Part shown: positions 1 through 10,043 of the stretch, piece after piece
How positions within the stretch are numbered: the first letter of the stretch is position 1
How the letters are laid out: each line of letters starts with the position of its first letter
Origin: Paenibacillus sp. V4I7
GTDB lineage: Bacteria > Bacillota > Bacilli > Paenibacillales > NBRC-103111
DNA length: 64,000 nt
Direction of reading: 5' to 3'
Assembly (NCBI RefSeq): GCF_030817275.1
Contig: NZ_JAUSZD010000002.1
Coordinates: 4,464,001 to 4,528,000 of the forward strand
Program-made: the position numbers and the translations under genes
Notes under the pieces: model-generated
What the model saw: only the letters and a program-made list of their open reading frames with translations
Told to the model about the DNA's origin: nothing
Databases searched by the model: none

Positions 1-2263
1 TTTCAATCGTTCCTGTATTGGATTGCGTCGGATCGGAAATGCCGATTTGCAGCTCGTTTCCGCTTTCGACTACAGTCACGGATGCTTTTTTGTTGCTGGT
101 CAGGTAATCATTACCGTCCACTTGTATCGTTTGGGCGGAATCTGTCCAAAAGTTCGCTCCGACCGCATTCGCTTCCGTATCCTTTACAGCCTGCACAGTC
201 CCCGTGTTTTTGAGAACGTTAAAACCCGGATTCGATGCATAGGCAGCAGCCTCAGCCGCTGTTTTACCCGGAAGCACGGCATACGCATAGGAGGCTTGCG
301 TCGGATTAACGCCGTGATTCAGCGACAAACTCGCATAATCTGCGGTCAATACGTTTGTGCTTGTTCCTGTATAAATATCATTCCAAGAACCAGTACGCGT
401 CTCCCGAAGTCCGTTCACAGTAGCGCCTCCAGGGAAAACATAAGCGATATCGGAACCGGGTACGCTTCCCGCCAAATGCGCCCATTGGGCGCCTGTCATC
501 GCTTCCGACCAACCGATTGTAGAGGGCTTCGCTATTCCGTCTACCGTTAACGTATTTGTGCCGCCTGCGTTCAGCTTGCGATTCTCAACGATTGTTTCCA
601 CTGTGCGGCCGCCTGTGCTCGTAATATCGGAGCCCAGAGCAATATACGTATCGCCGAATAAGAACCAAGACTTTTTGCCAGATAATGGAGTCCCTGTATT
701 GCTCGACATTGAGAACTGCATGCCGACTGACCCGTACGGACCGTCTACCGACGAACCTCCTGCCCAATTCGATGTATTGAACTTGAAGGAGCTTAACGTA
801 CCCGTTGACCCGTCCGTCGTCGTGCCCGGCAAACGAACCGCGTTCACGGTCGGCCAATAGGCACCGTTAAACTGGGTTTGGTCCGAATTGTATAAATAGG
901 CGGCTCCGGCTCCTTGCCACCAAGGCTTTTTATTTTCACCGGGTGTGCCATATTCAAATGCGGAAATGCGCGTCGAGAACAACCCTAGCGCCAACCCGAA
1001 ATTCGGGCGCAAATGCAAGGCGCGATCCATCCCGGCAAACACATGTGTTTCCAGCAATTCCGCAGCCGGAACTACGGAGGAATCGTTGATTAACGCCTTG
1101 ATTTTACCAATATTGAAGATCGAAAGACCTTCTGTATAGCTTGCGAATGTCGTATCCGAAGCAATCTGGCCTTTGGCGATTTGCCGGATCGTTGCTGCAT
1201 CTTGTGCGTTCATTCCATCCGCCAGCAGCACAAGCGAGGAAATGATCCCTCGGCCCATTTGATGATCCTGCTGCGTTTCCCGTGCAATCGCCCGACCTCG
1301 TACCGTATCCATCATCGCCCCTTTGTACAGAAACGGCTGATACGCTTCTGTCACCCAGCGAATGACGTTGGCAAGATTCGGATCGGTGACATTCCAACTT
1401 GAACCTCCTAGCAAATACATCAGTTTGGCCATATCACCAATCAGCACCGCACCGTAGCTTCCCGTATATGCGACATAATCGTGCTGAATGAACGAGCCGT
1501 CTTCGTAAAAGCCGTCTCCGTCCTTTACATATAATAGAACTTGACTGATCGCATCCCGTCCCTGGGCAAGCTTGGTGCTCGACTTTGTGACGACGCCACG
1601 CAGAGAGACGATTAGTGCTTTATCTAAACGGTTCGCCCCGGTTTCCTTAAGCGACGGGGAATTCGTACGATAAGTCGGATCCGGTACGAATTTATCCAAC
1701 GCTTTCGTATAGTTGGTCGTTTGCGTAGCGGACATTTGATCGTAGATCAAAACCATCGCGTCGGTCAAGTTCAGCGGAACGCCGATTTCCCAGTCCCACC
1801 AGTTGCCTGATTCGCCCTTCGTCTCGTTATATTTGTTCGCGTACATCCAATCCAAGCCGCTAAGGATATCGGCTGCCAAACTTGTATTTCCGTATAACGA
1901 CGAACCAGTTGTTGCATACGCCAGCGCCATTTCCTTCAACCGAACGTAGTTGGAGGAAATCGTGCTGGATGCGCTCCAGCCCGCCAAGTCGTTCCACAAA
2001 TACGTACGTCCCGCAGTTTTGTTCATCGACAACCAGTAGCTGTTCGCGTTCGTTTCGATTTGGTCGATTTTCACCGCAATTTCCGGATCCGATACGTTTA
2101 TTGCTGAACCCCCTGTCAAATACGTCTTCCATCTATCCCTAAGCAAATCATACTCATCGGCTGCGCTAGCCGATTGTGCCGGCCCCAACAAAAGCATGAA
2201 CGAATACATCAGAAGACATGTAATCAGCGAATACACGACGAATTTCTTAAATAGAAAGTTCAT
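1..2263 (-). CDS. Polysaccharide lyase family 8 (hyaluronate/chondroitin/xanthan lyase type), 3' end outside window
   Basis: Secreted eliminase that cleaves beta-1,4 bonds next to uronic acids and leaves a 4,5-unsaturated uronyl end. The first 754 codons are present and the frame runs off base 1. It starts at ATG 2263 after a GGAGGGG ribosome binding site and opens with a signal peptide (hydrophobic to about residue 35, ending SASAA). The PL8 alpha-toroid follows: the NWWDWEIG block at about residues 154-161, then candidate catalytic Asn211 (TGANR), His261 (SFIQHD) and Tyr270 (YTGSYG). The Asn-His spacing of 50 and His-Tyr spacing of 9 equal those of pneumococcal hyaluronate lyase (N349, H399, Y408). 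A later MDR...FEYGTPGENKKPWWQG block also fits PL8. It is 39 nt downstream of the GH101 gene. The upstream GH88 gene would process its products. Hyaluronan, chondroitin and xanthan cannot be told apart here. Confidence 0.92.
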   Translation of the reverse strand, partial: MNFLFKKFVVYSLITCLLMYSFMLLLGPAQSASAADEYDLLRDRWKTYLTGGSAINVSDPEIAVKIDQIETNANSYWLSMNKTAGRTYLWNDLAGWSASSTISSNYVRLKEMALAYATTGSSLYGNTSLAADILSGLDWMYANKYNETKGESGNWWDWEIGVPLNLTDAMVLIYDQMSATQTTNYTKALDKFVPDPTYRTNSPSLKETGANRLDKALIVSLRGVVTKSSTKLAQGRDAISQVLLYVKDGDGFYEDGSFIQHDYVAYTGSYGAVLIGDMAKLMYLLGGSSWNVTDPNLANVIRWVTEAYQPFLYKGAMMDTVRGRAIARETQQDHQMGRGIISSLVLLADGMNAQDAATIRQIAKGQIASDTTFASYTEGLSIFNIGKIKALINDSSVVPAAELLETHVFAGMDRALHLRPNFGLALGLFSTRISAFEYGTPGENKKPWWQGAGAAYLYNSDQTQFNGAYWPTVNAVRLPGTTTDGSTGTLSSFKFNTSNWAGGSSVDGPYGSVGMQFSMSSNTGTPLSGKKSWFLFGDTYIALGSDITSTGGRTVETIVENRKLNAGGTNTLTVDGIAKPSTIGWSEAMTGAQWAHLAGSVPGSDIAYVFPGGATVNGLRETRTGSWNDIYTGTSTNVLTADYASLSLNHGVNPTQASYAYAVLPGKTAAEAAAYASNPGFNVLKNTGTVQAVKDTEANAVGANFWTDSAQTIQVDGNDYLTSNKKASVTVVESGNELQIGISDPTQSNTGTIE

Positions 2264-2302
2264 TAACGTTCCCCTCCACCAACTAATTTGATAATTATTC
2301 AA

Positions 2303-5300
2303 TTACTTTCCAGTTTGGTCATGAGGAACCGTAACGGTTGATGAAGCGGAAGTCCTATTGCCTGCCTGATCAAAAGCCGTATAGGTGATGGTGTAAATGC
2401 GTCCATTACCTTTGCCAGATCTTTCAGCACGGAGCATAAATTCAGTATCCAAATTGCCAATTTCTGCACCTTGAATGTCGGTCGACGAATTACCATCTCC
2501 TGATCCATTGTCCGACTCGTTGCTTGTAATGGAAGTAAGCAAGATGGATGCGATTCCTGAATGGCTATCATTGGCATACACGGACGCACTTACCGTAATC
2601 ATTTGGTGGTTTGCCGGCCACAAAACAGGTTTATCCAAAACGACATTAAACGTTGGGACCGTCTTATCCACTTGCACAATCGCGGTATGTGGAGATTCAA
2701 CATTACCTGCCTTGTCAACGCTCCAGTAAGAGATGGTGTGACTGCCTTCTACTGTGATGGAAACGGAAGTGCCTTGTTGCTCGATACCGCCGTCCACCGC
2801 ATAGAAGGTGCCCGCTAAGCCTGAGCCGCTGTCGCTGGCATTGAAAGTAACCGTAACGTCGCTGTTCACCCAGCCAGCAGGAGCATTATCCGAAGTTGTT
2901 GGAGCTGTCTTATCGATTTGCACGACCGGCACTTCCACGATCAGCAGATTGTCGATGATAAACGGGTTGGGGTTATCGCTCGGCGCCGGGGTGTCGCCGT
3001 TTCGCAAAATACCGAACCAAGTCTGGTCGGATGTGCTCACGAACTCGTACTCATAATATCCTCTCCAGTTTGGAACCGCTGTCTTAATGTCGGTGTTGCG
3101 GTAGGTGCCGTTGGCAGCCCAGCCTTCGGGCATCGCGGTTATTGGCACGCCGTCGTCCGACCGGTTCGACTTAACGTTGTTGAAGTACGGGCCCATCGTG
3201 CCTTGCAGATAATCGTAGTGCTGGAGTCCTGTAAATTCCACGGTTGTCGAAGAAGCTCTCTGACTCATTGTCCCGTTCATACCACTCCCGAGCACAAAGG
3301 CGAAGATGCCGTTTACGCCGGTCTGGTAGTCAAAGCTGATACGGTATGTCTTGCCCTCTTCAAACCGGAGGCTCTGGGGTGTGGTCTGGTACATGATGCC
3401 CGCGCTTCCAGTGATATTAGAGAATGAGGTATTGCCGTCCACAACCAGATCAACCGGGATGGTCGTGGTATCCCACCACTGGCCAGTAACGGTATTACCC
3501 GCTTGGTCTTTCGTGGGCTGCACAAAGTTTCTTACGCTTTCTGGCGCGTTATCGCCCCAATCGGGTACAGTATTGTTTTGCGTATAGGGTTCATGACGGC
3601 GCTGCATGATCGTTCTGGCTTCGCGAAACCCACCGCCGTTGCCAAGGTTAAAGGGGAAGAAGCCCTCAAAGGTGGGTTTGTTGATGGCCGTACCCGCTTC
3701 AGTCGTTCCGTCCGGCGAGGATTCGAAATCCTGATACAGGATCGTTTTCCCGTCGGTCACCGGAGTCTTCGGCGTAGGAGTGGCAGTCTTGTACACGCGC
3801 ATGTTGTCAAATCGCACCTCGCCCTCGCCCGCTGCGGCGTGCAGCCGGATTGTCGCCGTGGGTGCGTCCGCGGTGAATACGACGCGCATACGGAGCATAC
3901 CGGTTTTTTCTTTGGAGTCATAGCGGTCATAGTTAAGCAAGATGGAAGAATCTGTATAATTGGAGAACGTATCTCCGTCTGTATCCACTATGAGGGACGC
4001 CTTACGCGTTTTGCCACGCTGCACCTCCACCATAACCGAAACGGCGTACTCGTCGCCGGGCGTCAGGCCGGTGATTGTCTGGCTGACCTCCGTTTCGTTA
4101 CTGTCATTGACCGCAAGCTCCCAGTTGCGGCTTCTGCCGTGGTTGTCGGCATTCGAGTTAAGCTCCACTGCGGCTCCGCCCGTGGTGAAAAGAGGCATAT
4201 TTGTGTTGTCGTTACGCACTACTTCGGGATTGCCATTTATCGTATTCCAACCTTTGAGGCTGCCGGTGCTGAAGCCGGGGTTATACACGTACTGCCCCCC
4301 GCCGAATTCGACGTCCACATCCATATCCTGCTGTTCTTTGTACACCACGTACGGGGTTCTTGCATCCGTATTTAAAGTAACTTTTCCATTCTCCACCGTC
4401 AGAACCTGTTCAGAAATCTTGCCCAGGTCGGACAACTTATACATATAGACGGTCTCGAGGTCCAGCCATCTGTCGGGCAGCTCCCAGGTCGTACTGCCGC
4501 CGTCATCGTTCCAATGGTATAGTTTGATCTCCTTCTCTTCTTGTTCATCAAGCTTTTGCATGTCGCCCTCGTCCCACGGTATCAGGTACTTGGTGGAACC
4601 TTGATCGGTGCCTATTGTGTTGACCTGCTCGTAAATCTTCTTTCCGTCTTTTTCGATGATACGTTTGCTGTTTCTTGTTTCGTTATTGGGGTTCTCATGA
4701 CCCTCTGCATAAACCTTCACATCTCCGTTATTAAACTCGATGTAGTCCGCCCAGCCATCCTTATCCTTTTCCATGCGCGTAATGGGGAAGTGCTGCATGA
4801 ACTTAGTGGGGATGTTGTTGCGATAGATTTTCTCAACAATCGAGTCATATTCGTTGATGCCGTTGTGCACCCAGCCCTCGTAGGAGGTCGTATCGGCGCC
4901 CATCAGCAAGAAGGCGCTGTTCGGCACTCGGGTTTCCTCAATGTCGGCCTTCCAGTTGTCGGTCGTGTAGTTATCCCAGCGGTCTTTGGTGTCGTTGAAG
5001 ATAAACCGGGCAATATCGCTGGAGTATCCCTTGAGCGACGCGGGGCTGTAGCTCTTCTCCACGGACCAGTGCGCCCACGCGGCAGATTCCTCTGCGACGT
5101 ACGGCCACTCCACGAAGTACGCAAGGCCGTTATCCTCGTAATCCCGCGCCAAGGCGTTTCCGCGCCAGCCGTTATGGGAGTACACATCGCTGTAAATGAA
5201 GCCCAGATCCGGTATATCGGTTTTAAAACGATTCATGCGCTCAAAACGGCTTTTTTCCTGACTTGCCTCATTCTCATTATATCGGGTCAGCGCATCCATC

Positions 5301-6940
5301 TGGTCGTCGATCACATAGGCTTGGTGCAGGTAGTAACCAAACGCTACATAACCTTTGCTTCGCGGGGTAATTCCGTCGGCTTGCATTTCCACGTTTTCAT
5401 AGCTGAACTGGTCAACCTTCGCGAAATACTCCGTAAAGTTGGTGTGGACACCGACAAAGCTGTTGTACTGTTTGGTCGTAATGTCGACAAATTTCCGGAA
5501 CTCGTCCAAGCCACCCAGTTGGTCATCGTAGACGCTGAAGTCGCCCCAGTTGCCTGCGTTATGGTATTTTTGCAGGATGATTTGTCCCAAGCCGTCCGTA
5601 TGCAGCGAGATCCGCTTGGTCTCGTCCACCGATGCCAGATACGGGTAGTTGGTTTCGTTGCCCTGTGACATAATAAGCCGTTGTACGACCGCGTCGGCAA
5701 TTTTGTCCGAGCCGACCGCCACTTTAGCGACACTGCGGAACTCATTGGTCGCATCCTGCCAGTTAACGATGCCGTCGTCGTTGTTTTCTTCCGCCAGCAC
5801 GACCCAGACATGCGGCATATCCCTTTCGTAGGGTTCATCTGTATACGTTCTGGTTATTAAGGCTTGCGCTTCTCCGTATATACCCTCATAGTCAATAAAT
5901 TTCTTGGTCGCATCAGGGAATCGCCATACCCAAGAGCCGCTGAGCAGACTCGTGGTGACCAGCGAGTCGTTTCGCTTGGTGTCAGCGAATACGCGTCTTG
6001 CCACGCTGCCGTCAGTCAACCCGAAGGCGTTGCTCTTGATGCCGGCGGCCACGCTGCCGTTGGACACAAAGGCGTAGTTATAATAATCGGAGCCAGTCAA
6101 CATATCTCCTATATTGAAGAAACTGTCGCCGCTCCTTCCGATGTTGCTTTCCATTTTGGAACCGGCAAATGAGGAGCCGGTACTAAAATTGCTGACAGTT
6201 ACCGGATTATGATCAGGTATTTCGATTGTGAAAATGCGGTTGGCCGGATTCTCATTAATCTCGATAAAATCAAACTTGAGCACCATACCCTCCACCGTCA
6301 CCTTGATCTTGATTTCCGCGTTCAACTCGGTCACTTTTAAGGTATAGATAACATGCTGGCTACCGTCTGCGTTCAGGATTGGCTCACCGGTTGTAACGAC
6401 GGGCTTGTAGTCCTTAACCGTTGAACCTGTCAACCCCTGGGACGTATTTAAGCTGTATGTCATGCCGGTCGTCAGTCTGAGGGTGTCCAGCTTGGTGCGG
6501 TTGCCATCGATCTTCGCGCCGCTGGCCTTCATCTCATACTGAATGGCGCGGGGGAAGTCTCTATCCAGATAGACCTTCATTTTATTGTTCTCGATGCTGA
6601 ACACGCTATTGTTTTGTGCAACCGTCACCGTCCCGGTTGATTTAACCTCCGAATTGTATATGGAAGTCGCCGTAACCGTTGTTTCACCGACATTTTCTCC
6701 GACCACCAGGTTACCGTACACGGACACAATGTCGGTGTTGGCGGCTGTCCACTCAAAGGCCGGCGTAGCGTTCGCGGGGACAGTTGTATAATTCAGCGTT
6801 GTCTGGTCCTGATGATTCACGCTGGCGGGAGTGGACAGTGTAACAGATGACGGCGGAATCACCACGTTCTCGGTGACCGTCAAGCTGTTAAAGCGCCCGA
6901 CGGCGTCCTTCGGATTGACGATCGTCGCGGATGCCGATTG
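2303..6940 (-). CDS. GH101 endo-alpha-N-acetylgalactosaminidase, catalytic and C-terminal part (downstream of a frameshift)
   Basis: About 1545 codons in the frame that continues the 6888-10019 gene after a one-base register change near 6915-6940. The open frame reaches 7030, but its first 25-30 codons are out-of-frame readings of the upstream gene. Numbering from 7030, the order is a Big_2-like Ig domain (about 55-137), the GH101 catalytic region (about 145-905), a galactose-binding-like module (about 912-1090), a second beta-sandwich module (about 1095-1365), an OmpL47-type repeat (about 1378-1440) and a C-terminal tail. Candidate nucleophile is Asp615 in FIYSDVY and acid/base Glu647 or Glu648 in VAEESAAW. 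The spacing of 32-33 matches characterised GH101 enzymes. Known members release the core-1 disaccharide Gal-beta-1,3-GalNAc from Ser/Thr of mucin-type glycoproteins. Without repair of the frameshift this half has no signal peptide and no clear start. Confidence 0.85.
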   Translation of the reverse strand, partial: QSASATIVNPKDAVGRFNSLTVTENVVIPPSSVTLSTPASVNHQDQTTLNYTTVPANATPAFEWTAANTDIVSVYGNLVVGENVGETTVTATSIYNSEVKSTGTVTVAQNNSVFSIENNKMKVYLDRDFPRAIQYEMKASGAKIDGNRTKLDTLRLTTGMTYSLNTSQGLTGSTVKDYKPVVTTGEPILNADGSQHVIYTLKVTELNAEIKIKVTVEGMVLKFDFIEINENPANRIFTIEIPDHNPVTVSNFSTGSSFAGSKMESNIGRSGDSFFNIGDMLTGSDYYNYAFVSNGSVAAGIKSNAFGLTDGSVARRVFADTKRNDSLVTTSLLSGSWVWRFPDATKKFIDYEGIYGEAQALITRTYTDEPYERDMPHVWVVLAEENNDDGIVNWQDATNEFRSVAKVAVGSDKIADAVVQRLIMSQGNETNYPYLASVDETKRISLHTDGLGQIILQKYHNAGNWGDFSVYDDQLGGLDEFRKFVDITTKQYNSFVGVHTNFTEYFAKVDQFSYENVEMQADGITPRSKGYVAFGYYLHQAYVIDDQMDALTRYNENEASQEKSRFERMNRFKTDIPDLGFIYSDVYSHNGWRGNALARDYEDNGLAYFVEWPYVAEESAAWAHWSVEKSYSPASLKGYSSDIARFIFNDTKDRWDNYTTDNWKADIEETRVPNSAFLLMGADTTSYEGWVHNGINEYDSIVEKIYRNNIPTKFMQHFPITRMEKDKDGWADYIEFNNGDVKVYAEGHENPNNETRNSKRIIEKDGKKIYEQVNTIGTDQGSTKYLIPWDEGDMQKLDEQEEKEIKLYHWNDDGGSTTWELPDRWLDLETVYMYKLSDLGKISEQVLTVENGKVTLNTDARTPYVVYKEQQDMDVDVEFGGGQYVYNPGFSTGSLKGWNTINGNPEVVRNDNTNMPLFTTGGAAVELNSNADNHGRSRNWELAVNDSNETEVSQTITGLTPGDEYAVSVMVEVQRGKTRKASLIVDTDGDTFSNYTDSSILLNYDRYDSKEKTGMLRMRVVFTADAPTATIRLHAAAGEGEVRFDNMRVYKTATPTPKTPVTDGKTILYQDFESSPDGTTEAGTAINKPTFEGFFPFNLGNGGGFREARTIMQRRHEPYTQNNTVPDWGDNAPESVRNFVQPTKDQAGNTVTGQWWDTTTIPVDLVVDGNTSFSNITGSAGIMYQTTPQSLRFEEGKTYRISFDYQTGVNGIFAFVLGSGMNGTMSQRASSTTVEFTGLQHYDYLQGTMGPYFNNVKSNRSDDGVPITAMPEGWAANGTYRNTDIKTAVPNWRGYYEYEFVSTSDQTWFGILRNGDTPAPSDNPNPFIIDNLLIVEVPVVQIDKTAPTTSDNAPAGWVNSDVTVTFNASDSGSGLAGTFYAVDGGIEQQGTSVSITVEGSHTISYWSVDKAGNVESPHTAIVQVDKTVPTFNVVLDKPVLWPANHQMITVSASVYANDSHSGIASILLTSITSNESDNGSGDGNSSTDIQGAEIGNLDTEFMLRAERSGKGNGRIYTITYTAFDQAGNRTSASSTVTVPHDQTGK

Positions 6941-9900
6941 TATCACCGGGTTCCAGATACACCGTAACGATGTTCGACTGTTCAGTACTGGCGAGGCTGG
7001 ACGTTGTCCTCGTAAATAATGTGCCAGCAAGCTGGCCGTTCACAAGCAGCCCCAATTGGCCGCTCGCCTGAGAGCTGCCTTTCGCATAGTTCAGGGTGAT
7101 GTCATACAATCCAGGCTTATCCACGACGGCATCGGGCACGTCGATTCCAATAGACGAGCCGACCGGGACGTAGTCCATCGTATCCACAAACCCGTTGCCT
7201 ACCCTGATCCCTCCGCTCAGCCCGGATAACGCGATCGGGATGTTCTCCGGGACTTCATTGGCGTTGCTATTCCGTACCACTGCCGGTGGGTCAAACACAT
7301 TGTTTTCCGTATCCCACAGCGAGACTTGGGCGGTTTTCAGCCTAATCTCGTCTTCGTTATTCTTTACGTACAGGTTGTACTTAAACGTACCGCCGGTACC
7401 AGTGGACGTAATGACGACGTCCCCAGCCTTGATCGTCTGAATCCTTCCAGTCACAGAATCCACCGTCGCAATCTCCGGGTTACTGCTGGTCCAGGTGAGC
7501 GGGAAGGTCACGGGCTCCGGAATAATGATCTCATTGCCCGTCAGGAGGTAGAAGTTGCGGTTGAAGGAGTCGTATGTGTAGGACTGATCCACCTCCCAGA
7601 CGGAGATATAGTCGATATTTACAAGGCCTCTGTCTGGATAGTCCACTACGTCAAGACTGGAGGTGTCGAGCACCAGAGAAATGGTGTCGCCCTCTTTCAG
7701 ATCCATCGTCCAAATGTCGGACTCAACAAACACAAGCTCGCTGTCCCTGCCAGCGAGGGGAATACGGTAATTGCCAGGCGTTTTCGGAGAGCCGTTTTCA
7801 TTTTTTTCGACCTGGTCGTAGTTTACATATACGCTGATATAGTCCTCAATTTCGTAATTGACACGGGAGAACTTCAGCATGAATCCGTATTCACCGTCTT
7901 TGTGAATAGTAAAAGGGAACGTGACGCCGGCACCGGGCTTCGCCCTATAGGTTTGGGGGTCGCTGCCGGTGTGGAAGCCGCCCAGGACAGATCTGTCGTT
8001 CGGCTGACCGGCCGGAGGCGACGAGTAGCTGCCGTTCGGGTAAGTCGTGCCGTTGGTAGTGTTGCCCAGGTTTGTGCGAACTACGTTGCCGCCGAACTTA
8101 TCCGCGTATGCGGCCTTGTAGATGCCGTTAGCACGCGGGATAAGCGCAAGAGCTTCATACGCGTTGCTCAGGTTGCTCAATGCAGTATTGAGCGTTTCCG
8201 CCGTCGCTGTATCGTCGAGAAGCAAGTCTTTCGCCTCGGCCAGCGCCGTGGCAAACAGCACCCATGTAGCTGGGGTGTAGCGGTCCTCTTTAAGGCCACG
8301 CCCCTCAATGGTCGTGTTCAGCTCTTGAAGCGCTTTCCTCGCCCTGCTCTCATCAGTGCCCAGATCGAGCGTCGCTCTGCCTCCGCCGTTGTTGATCGTG
8401 AGCTTTATGTTAGAATTGGTGCCATTGACATATATGTCATATATGCCGTCATTCAACTTTTCATTAAAGATAACCTTGTAGCCGTTCTTGACGCCGGTAG
8501 CCTTTACGTCGCTATCTTGCACCAATGTGAACTCCATTCCATTGATGTCAGGATGCGGTTCACCATCCAGAAGAACCATCAGCTCCGGCTTCTTGGATAC
8601 TGCTATATTCTCAATCCACATTTGCCTTGTAATCCCGTTATTGCCTGAGTTCCTTGTATCAAGCACCCGGAGTTCGGCAATGTTTACAGGGTCTTTTGCC
8701 CTGAATGCAAAGTCTTTGGCAACCTCGATTTCCGTGCCGCCTTCCGGCGTTACCCAGACGCTGTATGTTTTCGTGGTCATATCAATCGTAGTTTTTACAT
8801 GATATATTTTATTTACCTCTAAACGGGAGATTTTATCAGCACCCCAAGCCGTGCCGTTATATGCGCCAATACCCGTATTGAACCGCACAAGGGCGTTCAT
8901 GTTGACGACATCCGCATTCGCTGCTGCACTACCGTGAACTAAGGAGACAGCTGTGTTCGGACTGGTCACCGTTGTGACATAGTCGAACTGAACCGTCATT
9001 TGTCCACTAGTCAAAACCTCCGGCAACTTCATGTATGCTTTTGGGGCATCTGTGCTGTTTCTGCCCGCAGCATACAACCGCAGACCTCCCCTCACGGTGC
9101 AGAGCACATCAATCTTTCTGTCCAGATTGTTAATCGTGAGCGTGTCGGTGGTTTGATTGTTTGCGCCGTCACCGCTCCATTTGTACGAATATCCGGCTTC
9201 GAGCACGTCCGACGGCGATAACCCGCCCCCCCTTCCTTCAGCGGTAATCACCAGCGTTTTGCCGCCGAGAACCACAGCGCCGCTGGCAATGAAGTTGTCG
9301 TTGTATTTAGCGATGATAGCTGAGCCATTAGACGCACCAGCATCCTCTGCCCTGAATTTAACCGTGTAGTAGTTAAGCGTTTTGGCAGTGGTTCCAGAGA
9401 CGGCAACCGTTTCGCCGGTGTCGTCGCTGCCGTCAAAAATATTATATGTGCCGTCGTAAACGTCAAATGTAACCGTGCCGCCAATGTCGGAACCGTTATC
9501 AATTATTTCCCCATTCTGCCGCAGCGTGAACGTTTTGCCATGCCCGTCAAACAGCTGGCCGTCTTTGTTGATGGTAAACATTACGTTGTAAGCGCTTACG
9601 GATAGCGGCTGTGTTACGGTTAAATTCACGGTTACACGGTAGTACTTGACATTCGTTTCATCCTGCGAGATGACTTTGATGTACACATCGTTTTCTCCCG
9701 CATTGAGAGAAATTGTATTCTGGTTTGCACTGAAATTAGAGTCATCGTACAGCTCAACCGCCGCGGTGGAAGAAGCAACGATATCATCCGTCGTAATCTG
9801 GGGTTTCAAAACGCTGACGTTGGCGGTGATCGGATTGCTTTGTTGTCCGTCTCCTCCGCCCGGCTCGAGCGTCTCCCCCGCCACGCTGATCAGCTCAGCC

Positions 9901-10019
9901 TCGGATCCATCTGGGTCGGCAGCATATGCTGTCAATGGCGCAAGGTTGTCGCCGATTACCGACAGCATCATGACCAAAACCAATATTATGCTCAGACTCC
10001 TGCGTTTCATTTTGCTCAC
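6888..10019 (-). CDS. N-terminal part of the frameshifted GH101 protein: signal peptide, cadherin-like, FIVAR and carbohydrate-binding modules
   Basis: 1043 codons from GTG 10019, chosen because AAGGAGGG lies 7-8 nt upstream; an in-frame ATG follows at 10010. The signal peptide ends near AYAADP (residue 34). A cadherin-like beta-sandwich lies at about 60-137 and further beta-domains with a laminin-G-like stretch (about 320-475) follow. A FIVAR helical segment spans about 558-626, a carbohydrate-binding-like module about 635-805, and a Big_2-like domain about 815-895. The frame ends at 6888 with a basic nonsense tail after YLEPGDTI. The adjacent frame then continues a coherent domain (ATIVNPKDAVGRFNSLTVT), so the two pieces were one protein of about 2570 residues. 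Either the gene is disrupted in this strain or the assembly has a one-base error. Its role in the intact enzyme would be secretion and glycan anchoring. Confidence 0.82.
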   Translation of the reverse strand: MSKMKRRSLSIILVLVMMLSVIGDNLAPLTAYAADPDGSEAELISVAGETLEPGGGDGQQSNPITANVSVLKPQITTDDIVASSTAAVELYDDSNFSANQNTISLNAGENDVYIKVISQDETNVKYYRVTVNLTVTQPLSVSAYNVMFTINKDGQLFDGHGKTFTLRQNGEIIDNGSDIGGTVTFDVYDGTYNIFDGSDDTGETVAVSGTTAKTLNYYTVKFRAEDAGASNGSAIIAKYNDNFIASGAVVLGGKTLVITAEGRGGGLSPSDVLEAGYSYKWSGDGANNQTTDTLTINNLDRKIDVLCTVRGGLRLYAAGRNSTDAPKAYMKLPEVLTSGQMTVQFDYVTTVTSPNTAVSLVHGSAAANADVVNMNALVRFNTGIGAYNGTAWGADKISRLEVNKIYHVKTTIDMTTKTYSVWVTPEGGTEIEVAKDFAFRAKDPVNIAELRVLDTRNSGNNGITRQMWIENIAVSKKPELMVLLDGEPHPDINGMEFTLVQDSDVKATGVKNGYKVIFNEKLNDGIYDIYVNGTNSNIKLTINNGGGRATLDLGTDESRARKALQELNTTIEGRGLKEDRYTPATWVLFATALAEAKDLLLDDTATAETLNTALSNLSNAYEALALIPRANGIYKAAYADKFGGNVVRTNLGNTTNGTTYPNGSYSSPPAGQPNDRSVLGGFHTGSDPQTYRAKPGAGVTFPFTIHKDGEYGFMLKFSRVNYEIEDYISVYVNYDQVEKNENGSPKTPGNYRIPLAGRDSELVFVESDIWTMDLKEGDTISLVLDTSSLDVVDYPDRGLVNIDYISVWEVDQSYTYDSFNRNFYLLTGNEIIIPEPVTFPLTWTSSNPEIATVDSVTGRIQTIKAGDVVITSTGTGGTFKYNLYVKNNEDEIRLKTAQVSLWDTENNVFDPPAVVRNSNANEVPENIPIALSGLSGGIRVGNGFVDTMDYVPVGSSIGIDVPDAVVDKPGLYDITLNYAKGSSQASGQLGLLVNGQLAGTLFTRTTSSLASTEQSNIVTVYLEPGDTIGIRDDRQSEGRRRAL

Positions 10020-10043
10020 AGTTATTCCCTCCTTAAAAATATA

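Noticed and set aside
3503..5668. Long plus-strand open frames of 290 and 375 codons
   Set aside because: They are antisense to well-supported GH101 coding sequence, have no ribosome binding site and give low-complexity His/Val-rich products without family features.
6941..7030. Open start of the second GH101 frame at 7030
   Set aside because: The first 25-30 codons read the upstream gene out of frame and show no domain or ribosome binding site; the coherent sequence starts only near 6940.
7326..8648. A 440-codon plus-strand frame
   Set aside because: Antisense shadow of the GH101 N-terminal part; composition is atypical and no domain is recognisable.
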